Part shown: positions 35,981-44,688 of the stretch, piece after piece
Numbering within the stretch: position 1 is the stretch's first letter
How the letters are laid out: each line of letters starts with the position of its first letter
DNA from: DATDPM01 sp963841995
Lineage (GTDB): Bacteria > Pseudomonadota > Alphaproteobacteria > DATDPM01
Direction: 5' to 3'
Length of the DNA stretch: 64,000 nt
NCBI GenBank assembly: GCA_963841995.1
Contig: CAWJEX010000018.1
Coordinates: 62,001 to 126,000 of the forward strand
The notes under the pieces: model-generated
What the model saw: only the letters and a program-made list of their open reading frames with translations
Databases searched by the model: none
Told to the model about the DNA's origin: nothing
Program-made: the position numbers and the translations under genes

Positions 35981-36013
35981 AACGCCCGCGGGATTGCACT
36001 CGCGGGCGTTTTC
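35981..36013 (+). terminator. Rho-independent terminator
   Basis: A perfect 10-bp stem AACGCCCGCG / CGCGGGCGTT with a 10-base loop at 35981-36010, then ttcg. Between the convergent histidine kinase and the minus-strand DUF2336 gene; it may serve both. Confidence 0.65.
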
Positions 36014-36069
36014 GATTCGGTGGTTTCGATTTCTGGAATCCGCGCAGGCAACGCGGCTTTGGGGTGCCG

Positions 36070-37188
36070 TTACGCCACTTCTTCGAGGCGCGCCAGCTTA
36101 TCGACGAGATAGTCGAGATTGTCGCGGCCGATCGAGCCCAGATGCTCGAATTGGGTGAGGATGCGTTCCATCACCCGGCGGCGGTAGCGGTCGCGGTCGG
36201 CCGGGCCGCCGTCAAATTCGGTTTCGTGAATGACCTCGACCGCGCAGCGGAAGGCGTCGAACAGCGCCTCCGATAAGTCGGCCTTTTCATAGAGCGCCTT
36301 GAATCCCAAGGCACCCTTGTCGTGGATGAGGATGCGGGCATTGGTGATCGGAACATTGGCCAGGACGGCGATGGCCGCCTCGAAAAACGTCACATCGCCC
36401 ATGCACAGCGCGCGCAATACCAAGGACGGCGTCAATCGGCCGTTGACCTGAAGCCGGCACACCAGCCGCTCCGCCTCGGCGTCGTCGGCGTCCGGCGCGA
36501 GCAGGCCGACGGTCGCGCGCTCGCGGCCCTGGAGGACGAGATCGGTGGCAACGGTGGGCGAAAGCTCGTGATGGGTGACGAGATAATCCTGCATCGCATC
36601 GGAAACCAGGCTCACGAGTTGTTCGGCCACGGTCGCCGGCAAAGCCGGGCGATGCACGATGCCCTCGGCGATCGTATCGCTGCCGGGGAAGCGGTCGAGA
36701 ACGGTCTGCAGCGTCCCTTCCTCGATCTCCGCCCCCGTATTGGCGACGAGGCGGGCGACCGCGGCTTCGCCGCCATGTTGGCCGAGTGTCTGCGAAAGCG
36801 AAGCCGAAACCGATTTCCGGCCGGCGATGGCGACTTGCTTATCCGGGTCTTGGCTGCGCACGATTTCGATCAGATCGGGATCGGTCAGCACGCTGGAGAA
36901 TTGCAGGAGAGGCAGCGCCACTGCGCTCACGTCTCGGGCCAAGGCCAGAGCGATGTCCCGGGGCAGCTCGTCGCATTCCTTGAGGTGATTGGCCAGGGCC
37001 TCGCGGACGCGCTGTTCGGCGTCCTTGGCCATCAGGCGGATGATTTCCTCGGCGAGCTTCCGTTCCCGCGGCGAATAGACCTGCTGCTCGAATTGCCGGG
37101 CGATCTTTGCCGCGGCCTCGGCCCGGGCCGCGCCCGAGGAATTGGCGAGCAGGCGGGAAACGTCGGCCTTGGTCAGTTGCGCTGTCAT
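36070..37188 (-). CDS. DUF2336 family protein, second copy
   Basis: 372 residues: MTAQLTKADVSRLLANSSGAARAEAAAKIARQFEQQVYSPRERKLAEEIIRLMAKDAEQRVREALANHLKECDELPRDIALALARD is again DUF2336, clearly related to 33090-34274 but divergent, and shorter in the C-terminal half. It contains VVTHHELSPTVATDLV and further helical repeats. It is convergent to the kinase gene. The pair around a PAS kinase is a layout I would expect of a conserved alphaproteobacterial module, possibly tied to cell-cycle or stress signalling, but this is inference. Confidence 0.8.
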   Translation of the reverse strand: MTAQLTKADVSRLLANSSGAARAEAAAKIARQFEQQVYSPRERKLAEEIIRLMAKDAEQRVREALANHLKECDELPRDIALALARDVSAVALPLLQFSSVLTDPDLIEIVRSQDPDKQVAIAGRKSVSASLSQTLGQHGGEAAVARLVANTGAEIEEGTLQTVLDRFPGSDTIAEGIVHRPALPATVAEQLVSLVSDAMQDYLVTHHELSPTVATDLVLQGRERATVGLLAPDADDAEAERLVCRLQVNGRLTPSLVLRALCMGDVTFFEAAIAVLANVPITNARILIHDKGALGFKALYEKADLSEALFDAFRCAVEVIHETEFDGGPADRDRYRRRVMERILTQFEHLGSIGRDNLDYLVDKLARLEEVA

Positions 37189-37687
37189 GCTGTCGGGAAC
37201 CGCGTTTTCATGGCCATCGAAATTGGGGCGTCGTCAAAACACGTGCCGCATTTGCCGCCGCATTTGCCGCCGCATTTGCCCAAGAACGCGCGGCACGAAC
37301 AGACTTCCGGTGACCGATTTCGGAGCCGGAATTGCGCCCGGAATTGCGCCTGAAATTGCACGGCCTCACTGTGGGCCGAAAGTCGTTAATACGGCCTTAA
37401 GCAAGATCGCTGGAACGGACCGCCAAGGGCCGCCGGACCGCCCGGCTAAACCCGATTTATTAAATAATCTTAATGTGTTGGGCATGGCCCAAAACCGGCG
37501 GGGAGGGAACTGCCCTATCCCTTTGCCAGTTGCCTAAGCGGGGTTGCCCCGGCATAATGCCGCCGCTTTCTTGAGCCGCGGCAACCCCCGCGGTCCCTCC
37601 GTTTCCAGGCTTCCCAGGCACCGCCCATCACACGTACCGCCCATCATAAAATCCAACCATCAAGAATCAGGACAAAGGGAGATCCGA
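37189..37687. other. Intergenic region with short repeats
   Basis: About 500 bases with no supported gene. Near 37240-37275 the unit gccgcatttgcc occurs three times in a row, and Pro/Ala-type frames here lack start signals. The region ends at the ribosome binding site (aaaggga) of the cytochrome c gene. Confidence 0.4.
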
Positions 37688-38081
37688 ATGTTTCACGCAA
37701 GATATCTCGCGGCGGTTACCGCTGTGGCTGCCATGGTCGCGGCCGCGCCCGCCTTCGCTGCCGGCGATGCGGCTGCGGGCGAGAAAGTATTCAAAAGCCA
37801 TCTGTGCTTCGCTTGCCATAAATTCGGGGCCAATCAGAACGGCGTCGGGCCGAGTCTTCACGGCGTGTTCGGCCGCAAGGCCGGTGAGGCTCCCGGCTTT
37901 ACTTATTCCGACGCGTTGAAGACCTCGGGCATCGTGTGGACGCCGGATAACCTCGACAAATGGGTCCAGGGTCCGCAGGCCATGGTCAAGGACGCGAAGA
38001 TGATGCTGGCCAAGCCGGTCACCGATCCGAAAGAGCGCGAGGACCTGATCGCCTACCTTCAACAGGAATTCGGCGAAGTAA
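37688..38081 (+). CDS. Class I monoheme cytochrome c, with one frameshift at its end
   Basis: A periplasmic electron carrier of about 130 residues: signal peptide (MFHARYLAAVTAVAAMVAAAPAFAAG), heme motif CFACH (residues 40-44), NGVGPSLHGVFGRKAGEAPGFTYS and KDAKMMLAKPV with the probable axial Met. This is the cytochrome c2/c550-like group. As read, the frame runs on past residue 126 to 38227, through a terminator, giving an implausible tail; dropping one G at 38065-38066 gives YLQQNSAK and TAA at 38079, a normal end. AAAGGGAG precedes the ATG. It could be the soluble link between inner-membrane and outer-membrane cytochromes encoded nearby. Confidence 0.82.
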
Positions 38082-38137
38082 GAGCCGCTCAACCGGCGCT
38101 TACCTTCGGCCAAGCATTATTAGGCCAGGCATTCGAG

Positions 38138-38176
38138 CGGGCCGCGGCGTCATCGTCGCGGCCCGTTTTCTTTTTT
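38138..38176 (+). terminator. Rho-independent terminator after the cytochrome c gene
   Basis: Stem CGGGCCGCG / CGCGGCCCG (9 bp), 10-base loop, then ttttcttttttg. Its place inside the apparent 3' extension of the cytochrome frame supports the frameshift reading of that gene. Confidence 0.8.
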
Positions 38177-38198
38177 GCCGGAGCATTGCTGGAGCCGT

Positions 38199-38966
38199 TC
38201 AGGCCGCGCCATGCAAGGCCGCATTGACGTCTTCGATCTGCTGCGGAACCGAAACCGGGATCTCCGAGGGAATTGCGATCCGCTGATCTTCGAGAACGAT
38301 GGAATCGCGGTGCCGGCCATTCCATGTCGCGATCTCGGCGTCGCGCTGCCGCAAGAGCTCGACGATCTGCGGCCGGAACAGGCGTAGCATTCCGGTGATC
38401 CAGCGATGGACCGTCCTCCTTCGCTCCCCATACGCCGCGCGCCTGGCGCCCGTGATGGCCTCGGTGTCGTCGATCCGGAAGCGGTCGAGCATGGCGATCA
38501 CATCATCGGCATCATACCAAGTCTCGCCGGTCACCCAGCGATTGGTGGTGAACAACCCGATCGCTTCGCCGTCCTTGTTCATTGAAATCGCGATGAGATG
38601 GGACAGGGCCTCATTCTTCGCGAGCGGCACGCAATTGCCGGGCAGGTCGGCCGGCTCCATTCCCGCCGGCATGCCGAAGGGCCGCAAGAAGGTATGGAAA
38701 TGGCCATGTTCCCGTGGCCGCTCGTGTTTGGGATGTGCGTGATAATAATATTGGGCGTGGCTGACAGCGTCATAGATATCGCCCTTGGGGAAATGATCCC
38801 ATTCGCGGAACCTCCCCTGGCCGCGTAACACCTCCTTCAAGACATTGCTGCCGCCGGATTCGAGCCCGCGAAGACAATCGCGCACTTCGGCGCCAGCCCT
38901 GGCCATGCCCCCGAGCTCCGATTGCGAAAGACTCGCAAGGTCGGATATCGCGGCACTCAGCAACAT
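38199..38966 (-). CDS. Uncharacterised protein with His-rich core
   Basis: 255 residues. The core HFPKGDIYDAVSHAQYYYHAHPKHERPREHGHFHTFLRPFGMPAGMEPADLP is strikingly rich in His (about 8 in 30 residues) and suggests metal binding; the downstream part (SHLIAISMNKDGEAIGLFTTNRWVTGETWYDADDVIAMLDRF) is a well-conserved-looking globular domain. It resembles a proteobacterial family of unknown function (possibly DUF6969), an assignment I cannot check. No signal peptide. Convergent with the cytochrome c gene, divergent from the cytochrome-porin gene 340 bases away. Confidence 0.6.
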   Translation of the reverse strand: MLLSAAISDLASLSQSELGGMARAGAEVRDCLRGLESGGSNVLKEVLRGQGRFREWDHFPKGDIYDAVSHAQYYYHAHPKHERPREHGHFHTFLRPFGMPAGMEPADLPGNCVPLAKNEALSHLIAISMNKDGEAIGLFTTNRWVTGETWYDADDVIAMLDRFRIDDTEAITGARRAAYGERRRTVHRWITGMLRLFRPQIVELLRQRDAEIATWNGRHRDSIVLEDQRIAIPSEIPVSVPQQIEDVNAALHGAA

Positions 38967-39302
38967 CGAGCCCTCATCACAAATTTACTTCCGCCCAATC
39001 TATGCGAAAGAAGAGGAAGTCCAAAAATTACTTCAATGACAAGACGCCGGGATTACAATTTAATCTTAGAATCATTGAGAAATAATGCCCGTAAGACTCA
39101 TTAAATTGGCAATCATTCCAAAAATACGCACGCGTCTGCAGCGTGACTGTTTGATGCGTTGACGCGAATCAGAGAAAAATCATGGGCGCGCGGTAAATTT
39201 TGCGTTAAACAATCTCCGTGTGGCCGACACGGTTTACTTTGTTTCAGCGAGCCTAGGCACCACGCATCACCGCAATGGCACTTGAGGGGGGTGCTGCTTC
39301 CC
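38967..39302. other. Intergenic region upstream of the cytochrome-porin gene
   Basis: About 340 bases, AT-rich between 39040 and 39120 (ttcaatgac, attacaatttaatcttagaatcattg), then GC-rich. Should hold the promoter of the cytochrome region and of the divergent His-rich gene. No recognised regulator site. No gene supported. Confidence 0.4.
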
Positions 39303-40754
39303 ATGCAAAACATCTTCCGCCACCGCATTCCGGCAAATCTCGTTCGTCGCACCATCTGTTGCGTCGCTGCGGTGTTTTTGGCCGCGGTCTTTTTGACGCC
39401 TCGGCCGGCGCACGCCGTACCTAGTTTTGCCCGCCAGACCGGGGTCGCTTGCGAGGCCTGTCACACCGTCTTTCCCGAGCTGACGCCATTCGGACGCGAC
39501 TTCAAGATGAACGGCTATATCCTGCAGAACGCGAATGAGGTGTCGGCGATCAGCGAGAAGAATAAAAAGATTCTGACCCTTGCCGATCTGCCGCCGATTT
39601 CCTTCATGTTCGACGCATCGATGACCAGCACGAACCGCTCGGTTCCCGATACGGTTGTGGGCGGGCGGGAGCAAAACGCCCAAGTCGAGTTCCCCCAGCA
39701 AGCCAGCTTCTTTTACGCTGGAAAGATCGCGCCGCATCTCGGCGCCTTCGTCCAGCTGACCTATAGCGGCCCCAACGACGCGTTCTCGGCCGACAACACC
39801 GATATCCGCGCGGTCGATACCGGAGCAATCGGTTCGGCCGATATCGTCTACGGCCTGTCCTTCAACAACAACATGACTGTCGAGGATGTATTCAATTCCG
39901 TTCCGGCCTGGGGCTTCCCCTTCTGGGCCAGCGCCACCGCGCCGACGCCAACGGCGCGCACTGTCATCGACGGCACTTTGGCCCAGGACGTCGCCGGGCT
40001 TACTGCTTATTTCCAAATCAATCGAAGTTTTTACGGCGAGGCCGGAGTTTATCGCACGGCGCGGCTGGGACAGCCGGCACCGCTCAGTTCCATCGACAGC
40101 AACGTGGTGGAGGGTGTTGCCCCCTATTGGCGGTTCGCCTATGAGCATCGCTGGGGTCACAATTCGTGGGAGGCCGGCACTTTCGGCACCCACGTTGTTT
40201 TGGCGCCGGGCTCCGCGGATGCAACCGGAACGAGTTGCACAACAGCAAGCGGTACACCCGGGTTCTGCAATTCAATCACCTCCGGCCCTTATAATTATTT
40301 CACCGATGCCGCCCTCGACACCCAATACGAATTCATCGGCGACCGCGACATTTTCACGGTGACCGGCGTTTGGATTCACGAGAACGCGGAACGGGACGCC
40401 GATGTCGCGTTCGGGAGCGCCAGCCGGCTCAACTCCGTCCTGCAAACGGCGCGCCTGTCGGCGGAATATTTCTATGAACGCACCTACGGCGCCTCCATCC
40501 AGTATTTCACGACCTGGGGCGATGCCGACCCGGTCTTGTACGCGCCGGCGTCTGTGACGGGAAGCAATAACGGGAAGCCGAACAGCAACGGCGAAGTCTT
40601 CGAATTGAATTACGTGCCGTGGCTGAACACCAAATTGTCGCTGCAATACGTCGCCTATAACGAGTTCAACGGCGCCAGTAGCAACTACGATGGCTTCAAT
40701 CGAAACGCCTCCGATAACAACACGCTTTTGCTGAATTTCTGGTTCGCGTTTTGA
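39303..40754 (+). CDS. Cyc2-like fused monoheme cytochrome c-porin
   Basis: A 483-residue outer-membrane protein. Signal peptide about residues 1-38 (ending PAHA), then SFARQTGVACEACHTVFPELTPFGRDFKMNGYIL, a heme c motif (C50-H54) in the F-x-R ... CxxCH ... P-x-L-x-x-x-G-x-x-F-x-x-x-GY frame seen in Cyc2-type proteins, then about 400 residues of beta-strand-like alternation ending LLNFWFAF with the C-terminal Phe of outer-membrane barrels. In iron oxidisers Cyc2 takes electrons from outside Fe(II) into a heme within the pore. This protein may do likewise, but the wider family includes members of unknown role. Start chosen at ATG 39303 after GAGGGGGG. First gene of the cytochrome region. Confidence 0.72.
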   Translation: MQNIFRHRIPANLVRRTICCVAAVFLAAVFLTPRPAHAVPSFARQTGVACEACHTVFPELTPFGRDFKMNGYILQNANEVSAISEKNKKILTLADLPPISFMFDASMTSTNRSVPDTVVGGREQNAQVEFPQQASFFYAGKIAPHLGAFVQLTYSGPNDAFSADNTDIRAVDTGAIGSADIVYGLSFNNNMTVEDVFNSVPAWGFPFWASATAPTPTARTVIDGTLAQDVAGLTAYFQINRSFYGEAGVYRTARLGQPAPLSSIDSNVVEGVAPYWRFAYEHRWGHNSWEAGTFGTHVVLAPGSADATGTSCTTASGTPGFCNSITSGPYNYFTDAALDTQYEFIGDRDIFTVTGVWIHENAERDADVAFGSASRLNSVLQTARLSAEYFYERTYGASIQYFTTWGDADPVLYAPASVTGSNNGKPNSNGEVFELNYVPWLNTKLSLQYVAYNEFNGASSNYDGFNRNASDNNTLLLNFWFAF

Positions 40755-40815
40755 TATTCAAGACCATCCGGTTATCGGAGGTACGATCGTCATGATAGAA
40801 AGGAAGAGACGCTCC

Positions 40816-41439
40816 ATGAAACTCGGGCTCACCCTCGCCTTCGGAGTCGCTTTGACATTAGCTAGTGCCGGCGCTTGGGCGGACGACGCAGAAGTCGCCA
40901 GCGAGCTTGTCCAAACTCATTGCTCGAACTGCCACGGCAAGGATGGCCGAAGTGTATCACCCACTTTTCCCAACCTCGCTGGTCAGAGAAAAGAGTACAT
41001 CGAGGCCCAGATAAAGTTGTTTCGAGAACACACGCGCTCCGACCCCCATGCTCAGGCGTATATGTGGGGAATGGCATCCAATCCGAAACTAACGGATAAC
41101 GTGATTGCGGATATTGCGACGTATTATGGAAGCAAGCCTCCTGCGCCAGGCACGCCGCCCGATGACGCCGCTTTGAGCGCGAAGGGCAAGAAGCTCTACA
41201 CAGAAGGCGACACGGAAAGAAGTCTGCCCGCATGTAGTATGTGTCACGGCGAAAAGGGCGAGGGCTTCGAAACCATTCCCGTCATTCCCCGTCTGGCCGG
41301 CCAGCATAAGGAGTACTTGGCTAAACAACTCGAGGCATTTCAGTCGAATCTGCGCGAGAACGCTCTCATGCACCAGATTGCTTCGGGTTTAGCGCCCGGG
41401 GATATCGACGCCATCAGCACGTTCCTGGCAAGCCAATAG
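40816..41439 (+). CDS. Diheme cytochrome c4-like protein
   Basis: 207 residues, exported (MKLGLTLAFGVALTLASAGAWA), with two class I domains: CSNCH at residues 36-40 and CSMCH at 140-144, each followed by PxLAGQxKEYI/L, the cytochrome c4 signature. Axial Met candidates are AYMWGMA and NALMHQ. It is a periplasmic or membrane-attached carrier, often feeding a terminal oxidase. Start at 40816 with AGGAAGAG upstream; an ATG at 40792 is a weaker choice. Follows the cytochrome-porin gene by 61 bases and is probably its electron partner. A decayed copy follows. Confidence 0.88.
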   Translation: MKLGLTLAFGVALTLASAGAWADDAEVASELVQTHCSNCHGKDGRSVSPTFPNLAGQRKEYIEAQIKLFREHTRSDPHAQAYMWGMASNPKLTDNVIADIATYYGSKPPAPGTPPDDAALSAKGKKLYTEGDTERSLPACSMCHGEKGEGFETIPVIPRLAGQHKEYLAKQLEAFQSNLRENALMHQIASGLAPGDIDAISTFLASQ

Positions 41440-41450
41440 GCGCGCTTGCG

Positions 41451-41490
41451 ACGGGGTGGCTTGCCGATACACGGGGTGGCTTGCCGATAC
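41451..41490 (+). repeat. Perfect 20-bp tandem duplication
   Basis: acggggtggcttgccgatac occurs twice in direct tandem (41451-41470, 41471-41490), between the c4 gene and its degenerate copy. Probably a scar of the duplication or deletion that made the remnant. Confidence 0.9.
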
Positions 41491-41494
41491 AAAG

Positions 41495-41730
41495 GGCGAT
41501 GCCGGCTTAATCGTCGGGATCGCGTTTGCCATCGTGCGTAGCGGCGTTCGAGCGGACGAGGCGGAAGTCGCCAACGAACTGATCGGCAATTCCTGCGTCA
41601 ACTGCCACGGCAAGACCGGGAAAATACAGGCCCGACCTTCTCGCGCCTCGCCGGGCAGCGAAAAGAATATCTGGCGAAATTGAAGATCGAAGATATCGAC
41701 GCGCTGAGCCCCTATTGGGCGAGCCATTAA
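41495..41730 (+). pseudogene. Degenerate cytochrome c4 copy
   Basis: Reads as an eroded second c4 gene. A signal-like stretch is followed by ADEAEVANELIGNSCVNCHGKTGK, one heme motif; a shift then leads to GPTFSRLAGQRKEYLAKL, and the next residues jump straight to KIEDIDALSPYWASH-stop, so the whole second domain with its heme is deleted. Its stop is at 41728-41730. It derives from the intact neighbour (ADDAEVASELVQTHCSNCHGKDG) by tandem duplication. Confidence 0.75.
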
Positions 41731-41810
41731 AGTCTAACGAATAAAGCTGGGTGGACTCGGCCGCTCCGGCACCATAAGAATCGTCGGGTCACCAGATTTG
41801 CCGGGCGTCG

Positions 41811-42590
41811 ATGAGAAGACCGGTTCCCATAATGTTGCGGATCGCAGCGGCCGGTTTCTTGCCGGCCGTTCTTTCGGGCTGCGCGGCGGGCGACATCCTT
41901 TACCAGCATCACAGCGGCGCCGAAGCCGCGGTGCCGAACTATCCCGGCCCCAATCAGCCGGCGCCGCAAGCCGCCCAGCCCGTGCCGAGTCAGCCGGCGC
42001 CGCCGGCGCAGGCCTATGGCACCTATGGCGCGCCCTATTATTACGGCCCGCCGCCCGGATATCCCGCGCCAGGATATAGCGCGCCGGGATATCCCCCGGC
42101 GGCTTATGCGCCTTACGGGCAAGCGCCTTATGGGCAAACTTATTCCCAACCGAATGGTTCAAGTTGCCCGATGCCGGGCGTGGTTTCGCCGGTTCCCGGT
42201 TATGCCGCGGTTGCCGAACCTTCTTTCGGCGTCTGCCCGTCAGGGGGAAATCCGGCGACTTCGGCCGCTCCCGCCGCCGGTTATCCGCCGGCTAATTATC
42301 CCTCTGGCAATTACGCAGCCCCCGCGCCGCCGCCCGCCTATCCCGCTCAGACCCCCGCTCCCGCAGGGTATGGCGCTCCCGCGGCGTATCCGGCGGCGAA
42401 TGCTTATTCCGGATATCCGGCGTTCAGTCCGTATCCGCCCGAGACGCCCAATTCCGGCCCGCCGGTCTTAGGCCAGCCAGCGCCCAACCCGCCGGCTGCG
42501 TCCCCACCTCAGAGTTATGCGCCTCAAGGCTACGCGCCCCAAAGCTACGCGCCGCCCGCGAATTACGCGCCGTCTTCAGCCCCGCGCTAA
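41811..42590 (+). CDS. Pro/Ala/Tyr-rich lipoprotein
   Basis: About 259 residues. A lipoprotein signal (MLRIAAAGFLPAVLSGCAAG; lipobox LSGC) is followed by a domain-free sequence dominated by Pro, Ala, Tyr and Gly, with repeats such as YGAPYYYGPPPGYPAPGY and SYAPQGYAPQSYAPPANYAP. Two Cys lie in SSCPMPGV and FGVCPSGG. Probably an extended, outer-membrane-attached protein at the cell surface or periplasm. The Tyr-rich character is curious beside multiheme cytochromes, but low-complexity lipoproteins are common. Start at 41811, ATG, or at MLRIAAAG 21 bases later. Confidence 0.6.
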   Translation: MRRPVPIMLRIAAAGFLPAVLSGCAAGDILYQHHSGAEAAVPNYPGPNQPAPQAAQPVPSQPAPPAQAYGTYGAPYYYGPPPGYPAPGYSAPGYPPAAYAPYGQAPYGQTYSQPNGSSCPMPGVVSPVPGYAAVAEPSFGVCPSGGNPATSAAPAAGYPPANYPSGNYAAPAPPPAYPAQTPAPAGYGAPAAYPAANAYSGYPAFSPYPPETPNSGPPVLGQPAPNPPAASPPQSYAPQGYAPQSYAPPANYAPSSAPR

Positions 42591-42610
42591 GCCCCTAGCT
42601 TCGCTGCGCG

Positions 42611-43129
42611 TCACTGGCACTTTGCAACCTTATCGAGCGCCTCGTAGCCGGTCATAGTGCTGTCGGTGTCGTTGTCTTCATTGCCGAGCAGAGTGATGGT
42701 GACGAAGAAATAATCCCCGGGCCGGAAGAAATAGACGGTGAGGTGCCCCGCCTCCTTGCCGTCGTTGCCCATCTGGGTGCCGAGATCCAAATTCGTCCGC
42801 CGGTAACCCTGGCCTTCGAAGCTCCGTATTTCCCGGAGGAAACTCAGGAACCCGCCCTTGGCGATCTGCGTATAGCGCACCAGCTCGTCCTTGCAGAACA
42901 ACGCGGAATCGGCGTGGCTGCCCTTGCTGATGATGACGCCCGAATTGGTGTCGTGAAAATCGAGTCCCTTCCGGCGGGCCAATTCCTTGGCCTCGTTCTC
43001 ATGCGTACCTTGCGCGAATCCGTTGACCTCGAAGCCATGCGGCGTTTCTGCGGCGAGCGCCGCGACAGGCATCGTTGCGGCGATGGCCATAGCGACGCCA
43101 ACGGTCAGAGCCTTTAACGAACACGCCAT
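42611..43129 (-). CDS. Secreted protein of unknown function
   Basis: About 172 residues from MACSLKALTVGVAMAIAATMPVAALAAET, a good signal peptide. The mature part has two Cys (LFCKDE, VAKCQ at the very end) that may form a disulfide, and HLTVYFFRPGDYFFVTITLLGNEDN. No family recognised. Convergent with the lipoprotein gene. Separates the Cyc2-like/c4 genes from the tetraheme-decaheme genes, together with an IS remnant. Confidence 0.6.
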   Translation of the reverse strand: MACSLKALTVGVAMAIAATMPVAALAAETPHGFEVNGFAQGTHENEAKELARRKGLDFHDTNSGVIISKGSHADSALFCKDELVRYTQIAKGGFLSFLREIRSFEGQGYRRTNLDLGTQMGNDGKEAGHLTVYFFRPGDYFFVTITLLGNEDNDTDSTMTGYEALDKVAKCQ

Positions 43130-43993
43130 CTTACGGGCCCACTCGATTAAACCGGTGACCATGGAAAAAAGGATTGTGTCTGATCATCCTCGCACACGTC
43201 ACCATCCCACATCTCGGCCGGCCGCGTTCTAAGCAACACGCCTCTTTGACAGAGGAAGAGATGGGGAAATGTCCGAACTCGCGGGGCGTTCGCGCTTCGC
43301 AGCAGCGAAAAAGTCATGCTTCGCGGTTGCGGTCGCGAACGTCGCCATCAGAATGGTATTCGCATTTGCGAAACGCGGGTTGGCCATCGCAGGAGTTCAT
43401 TCACGCGGCCGCCGACTTTCTCAAGTTCCCGTTCGCACGCCAAGGCGCTGCCGGGCAACCCTTACGATGGGCATATAATCGAGACCATTATCCCGGAAAC
43501 GGAAAATCTCACAGGCCGAGATCGAGCGCGGTTGCGCTGACAAGGGATACCGCAACCACAACACGCCCAAACCGCCGCGCATCTTCATCCGATAAGCTGT
43601 ATTTTTCTTACCCAGTGCCCGCACAATTGCCGTCACACCGGCCCTGTCAGCCTACATCAAAACAATCCGCGCCAGCCAAACCAGCTTCTGTGGCGTGTTC
43701 CGGCTCGTCACCCGCCTTCCAACCGCGCCCGATCCGCAGGAGATGGCCAAATGCATCTTTCAGTTTCCATGCCCAGAGATTCGCATCATCGCGAACCTCG
43801 CGAGATCCTTTTGTCAGTGCCAGTAAAGTAGCGCAGTCCGGATTAGGTTTGGGACACGCTCAGGTAGGTGCGACAATTGCGCAAGATTTAAGATTTGTCA
43901 GGAACATACCCTTGCGGTAAGGTTAATTCAAATTAGGGGGCAGATTATCCACGGCGCTTTAGCGCATCAGTGTGATGGATCTGGGGGAAGGCC
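43130..43993. other. Gene-poor stretch with an IS remnant
   Basis: About 860 bases with no intact gene. The centre (43437-43595) is a transposase relic described separately. The rest has only short frames without domain character. It probably marks an insertion or recombination junction inside the cytochrome region; the last 70 bases should hold the promoter of the tetraheme gene. Confidence 0.45.
43437..43595 (+). mobile_element. Remnant of an IS5-like transposase
   Basis: Translation gives AKALPGNPYDGHIIETIIPETENLTG, then after a one-base shift AEIERGCADKGYRNHNTPKPPRIFIR. GNPYDGHTL ... DKGYRGHN is the DDE-region signature of IS5/ISL2/IS1182-type transposases. Only about 50 residues remain; ends and inverted repeats are lost. 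Confidence 0.6.
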
Positions 43994-44644
43994 ATGGGGC
44001 AGGGCCAGCCACGTCCGACTGGGGCAATTAAAAACCTGCTATGCCGCCTATGGGGCGCGTTGGGGCGGGGCGGTTCAAGGTATGGCTTGGGCGTGCTCGT
44101 CGTAGGCGCCGTGATCGGCGTCTGCGGTTGGGGAGCCTTCAACTGGACCCTGGAACTGACGAACAACATGGACTTCTGCATCTCGTGCCACGAGATGCGC
44201 GACACCCCTTATAAAGAGCTCCAGAAAACCATCCACTACTCCAACCCCGCCGGCGTGCGGGCGGGTTGCCCGGACTGTCACGTTCCGAGACCCTGGATCT
44301 ATAAGGTCATGCGCAAGATCAATGCGAGCCGGGAGCTCTATTACCATTTCATCACCGGCAAGGTAGACACGCCTGAGAAATTCGAGGCCCATCGCCTGGA
44401 GTTGGCGAAAGAGGTTTGGGCTACCATGAAGTCCAGCAATTCGCGCGAATGCCGCAACTGCCACGATATAAATACGATGGATTTTAGCAAGCAGGCGCCG
44501 CGCGCCCGCACGCAGCATCAGGATTCCTTGAAGACGGGCGAAACCTGCATCGATTGCCACAAGGGCATCGCGCACAAGGATGTCTCGAAATTGGAAGAGA
44601 AACAGGAAGAACAGGCTCATCCGCAAAACTTCGATATCCAATAA
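43994..44644 (+). CDS. NapC/NirT/CymA-type tetraheme cytochrome c
   Basis: 216 residues: one N-terminal membrane anchor (GLGVLVVGAVIGVCGWGAFNW, about residues 31-51) and a periplasmic domain with four CxxCH: CISCH 62-66, CPDCH 92-96, CRNCH 153-157, CIDCH 185-189. Such proteins pass electrons between the quinone pool and periplasmic partners; CymA does so for extracellular respiration in Shewanella, and related proteins run in reverse in iron oxidisers. The conserved D-F-C-x-S-C-H-E-M and H-Y-S-N-P-A-G-V-R-A-G-C blocks are intact. First gene of the four-gene tetraheme-decaheme-barrel set. Confidence 0.92.
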   Translation: MGQGQPRPTGAIKNLLCRLWGALGRGGSRYGLGVLVVGAVIGVCGWGAFNWTLELTNNMDFCISCHEMRDTPYKELQKTIHYSNPAGVRAGCPDCHVPRPWIYKVMRKINASRELYYHFITGKVDTPEKFEAHRLELAKEVWATMKSSNSRECRNCHDINTMDFSKQAPRARTQHQDSLKTGETCIDCHKGIAHKDVSKLEEKQEEQAHPQNFDIQ

Positions 44645-44688
44645 ATCCCGGAGCCGAGATCGGCGGCGCCGTAGTGGAGGAACAAAGT

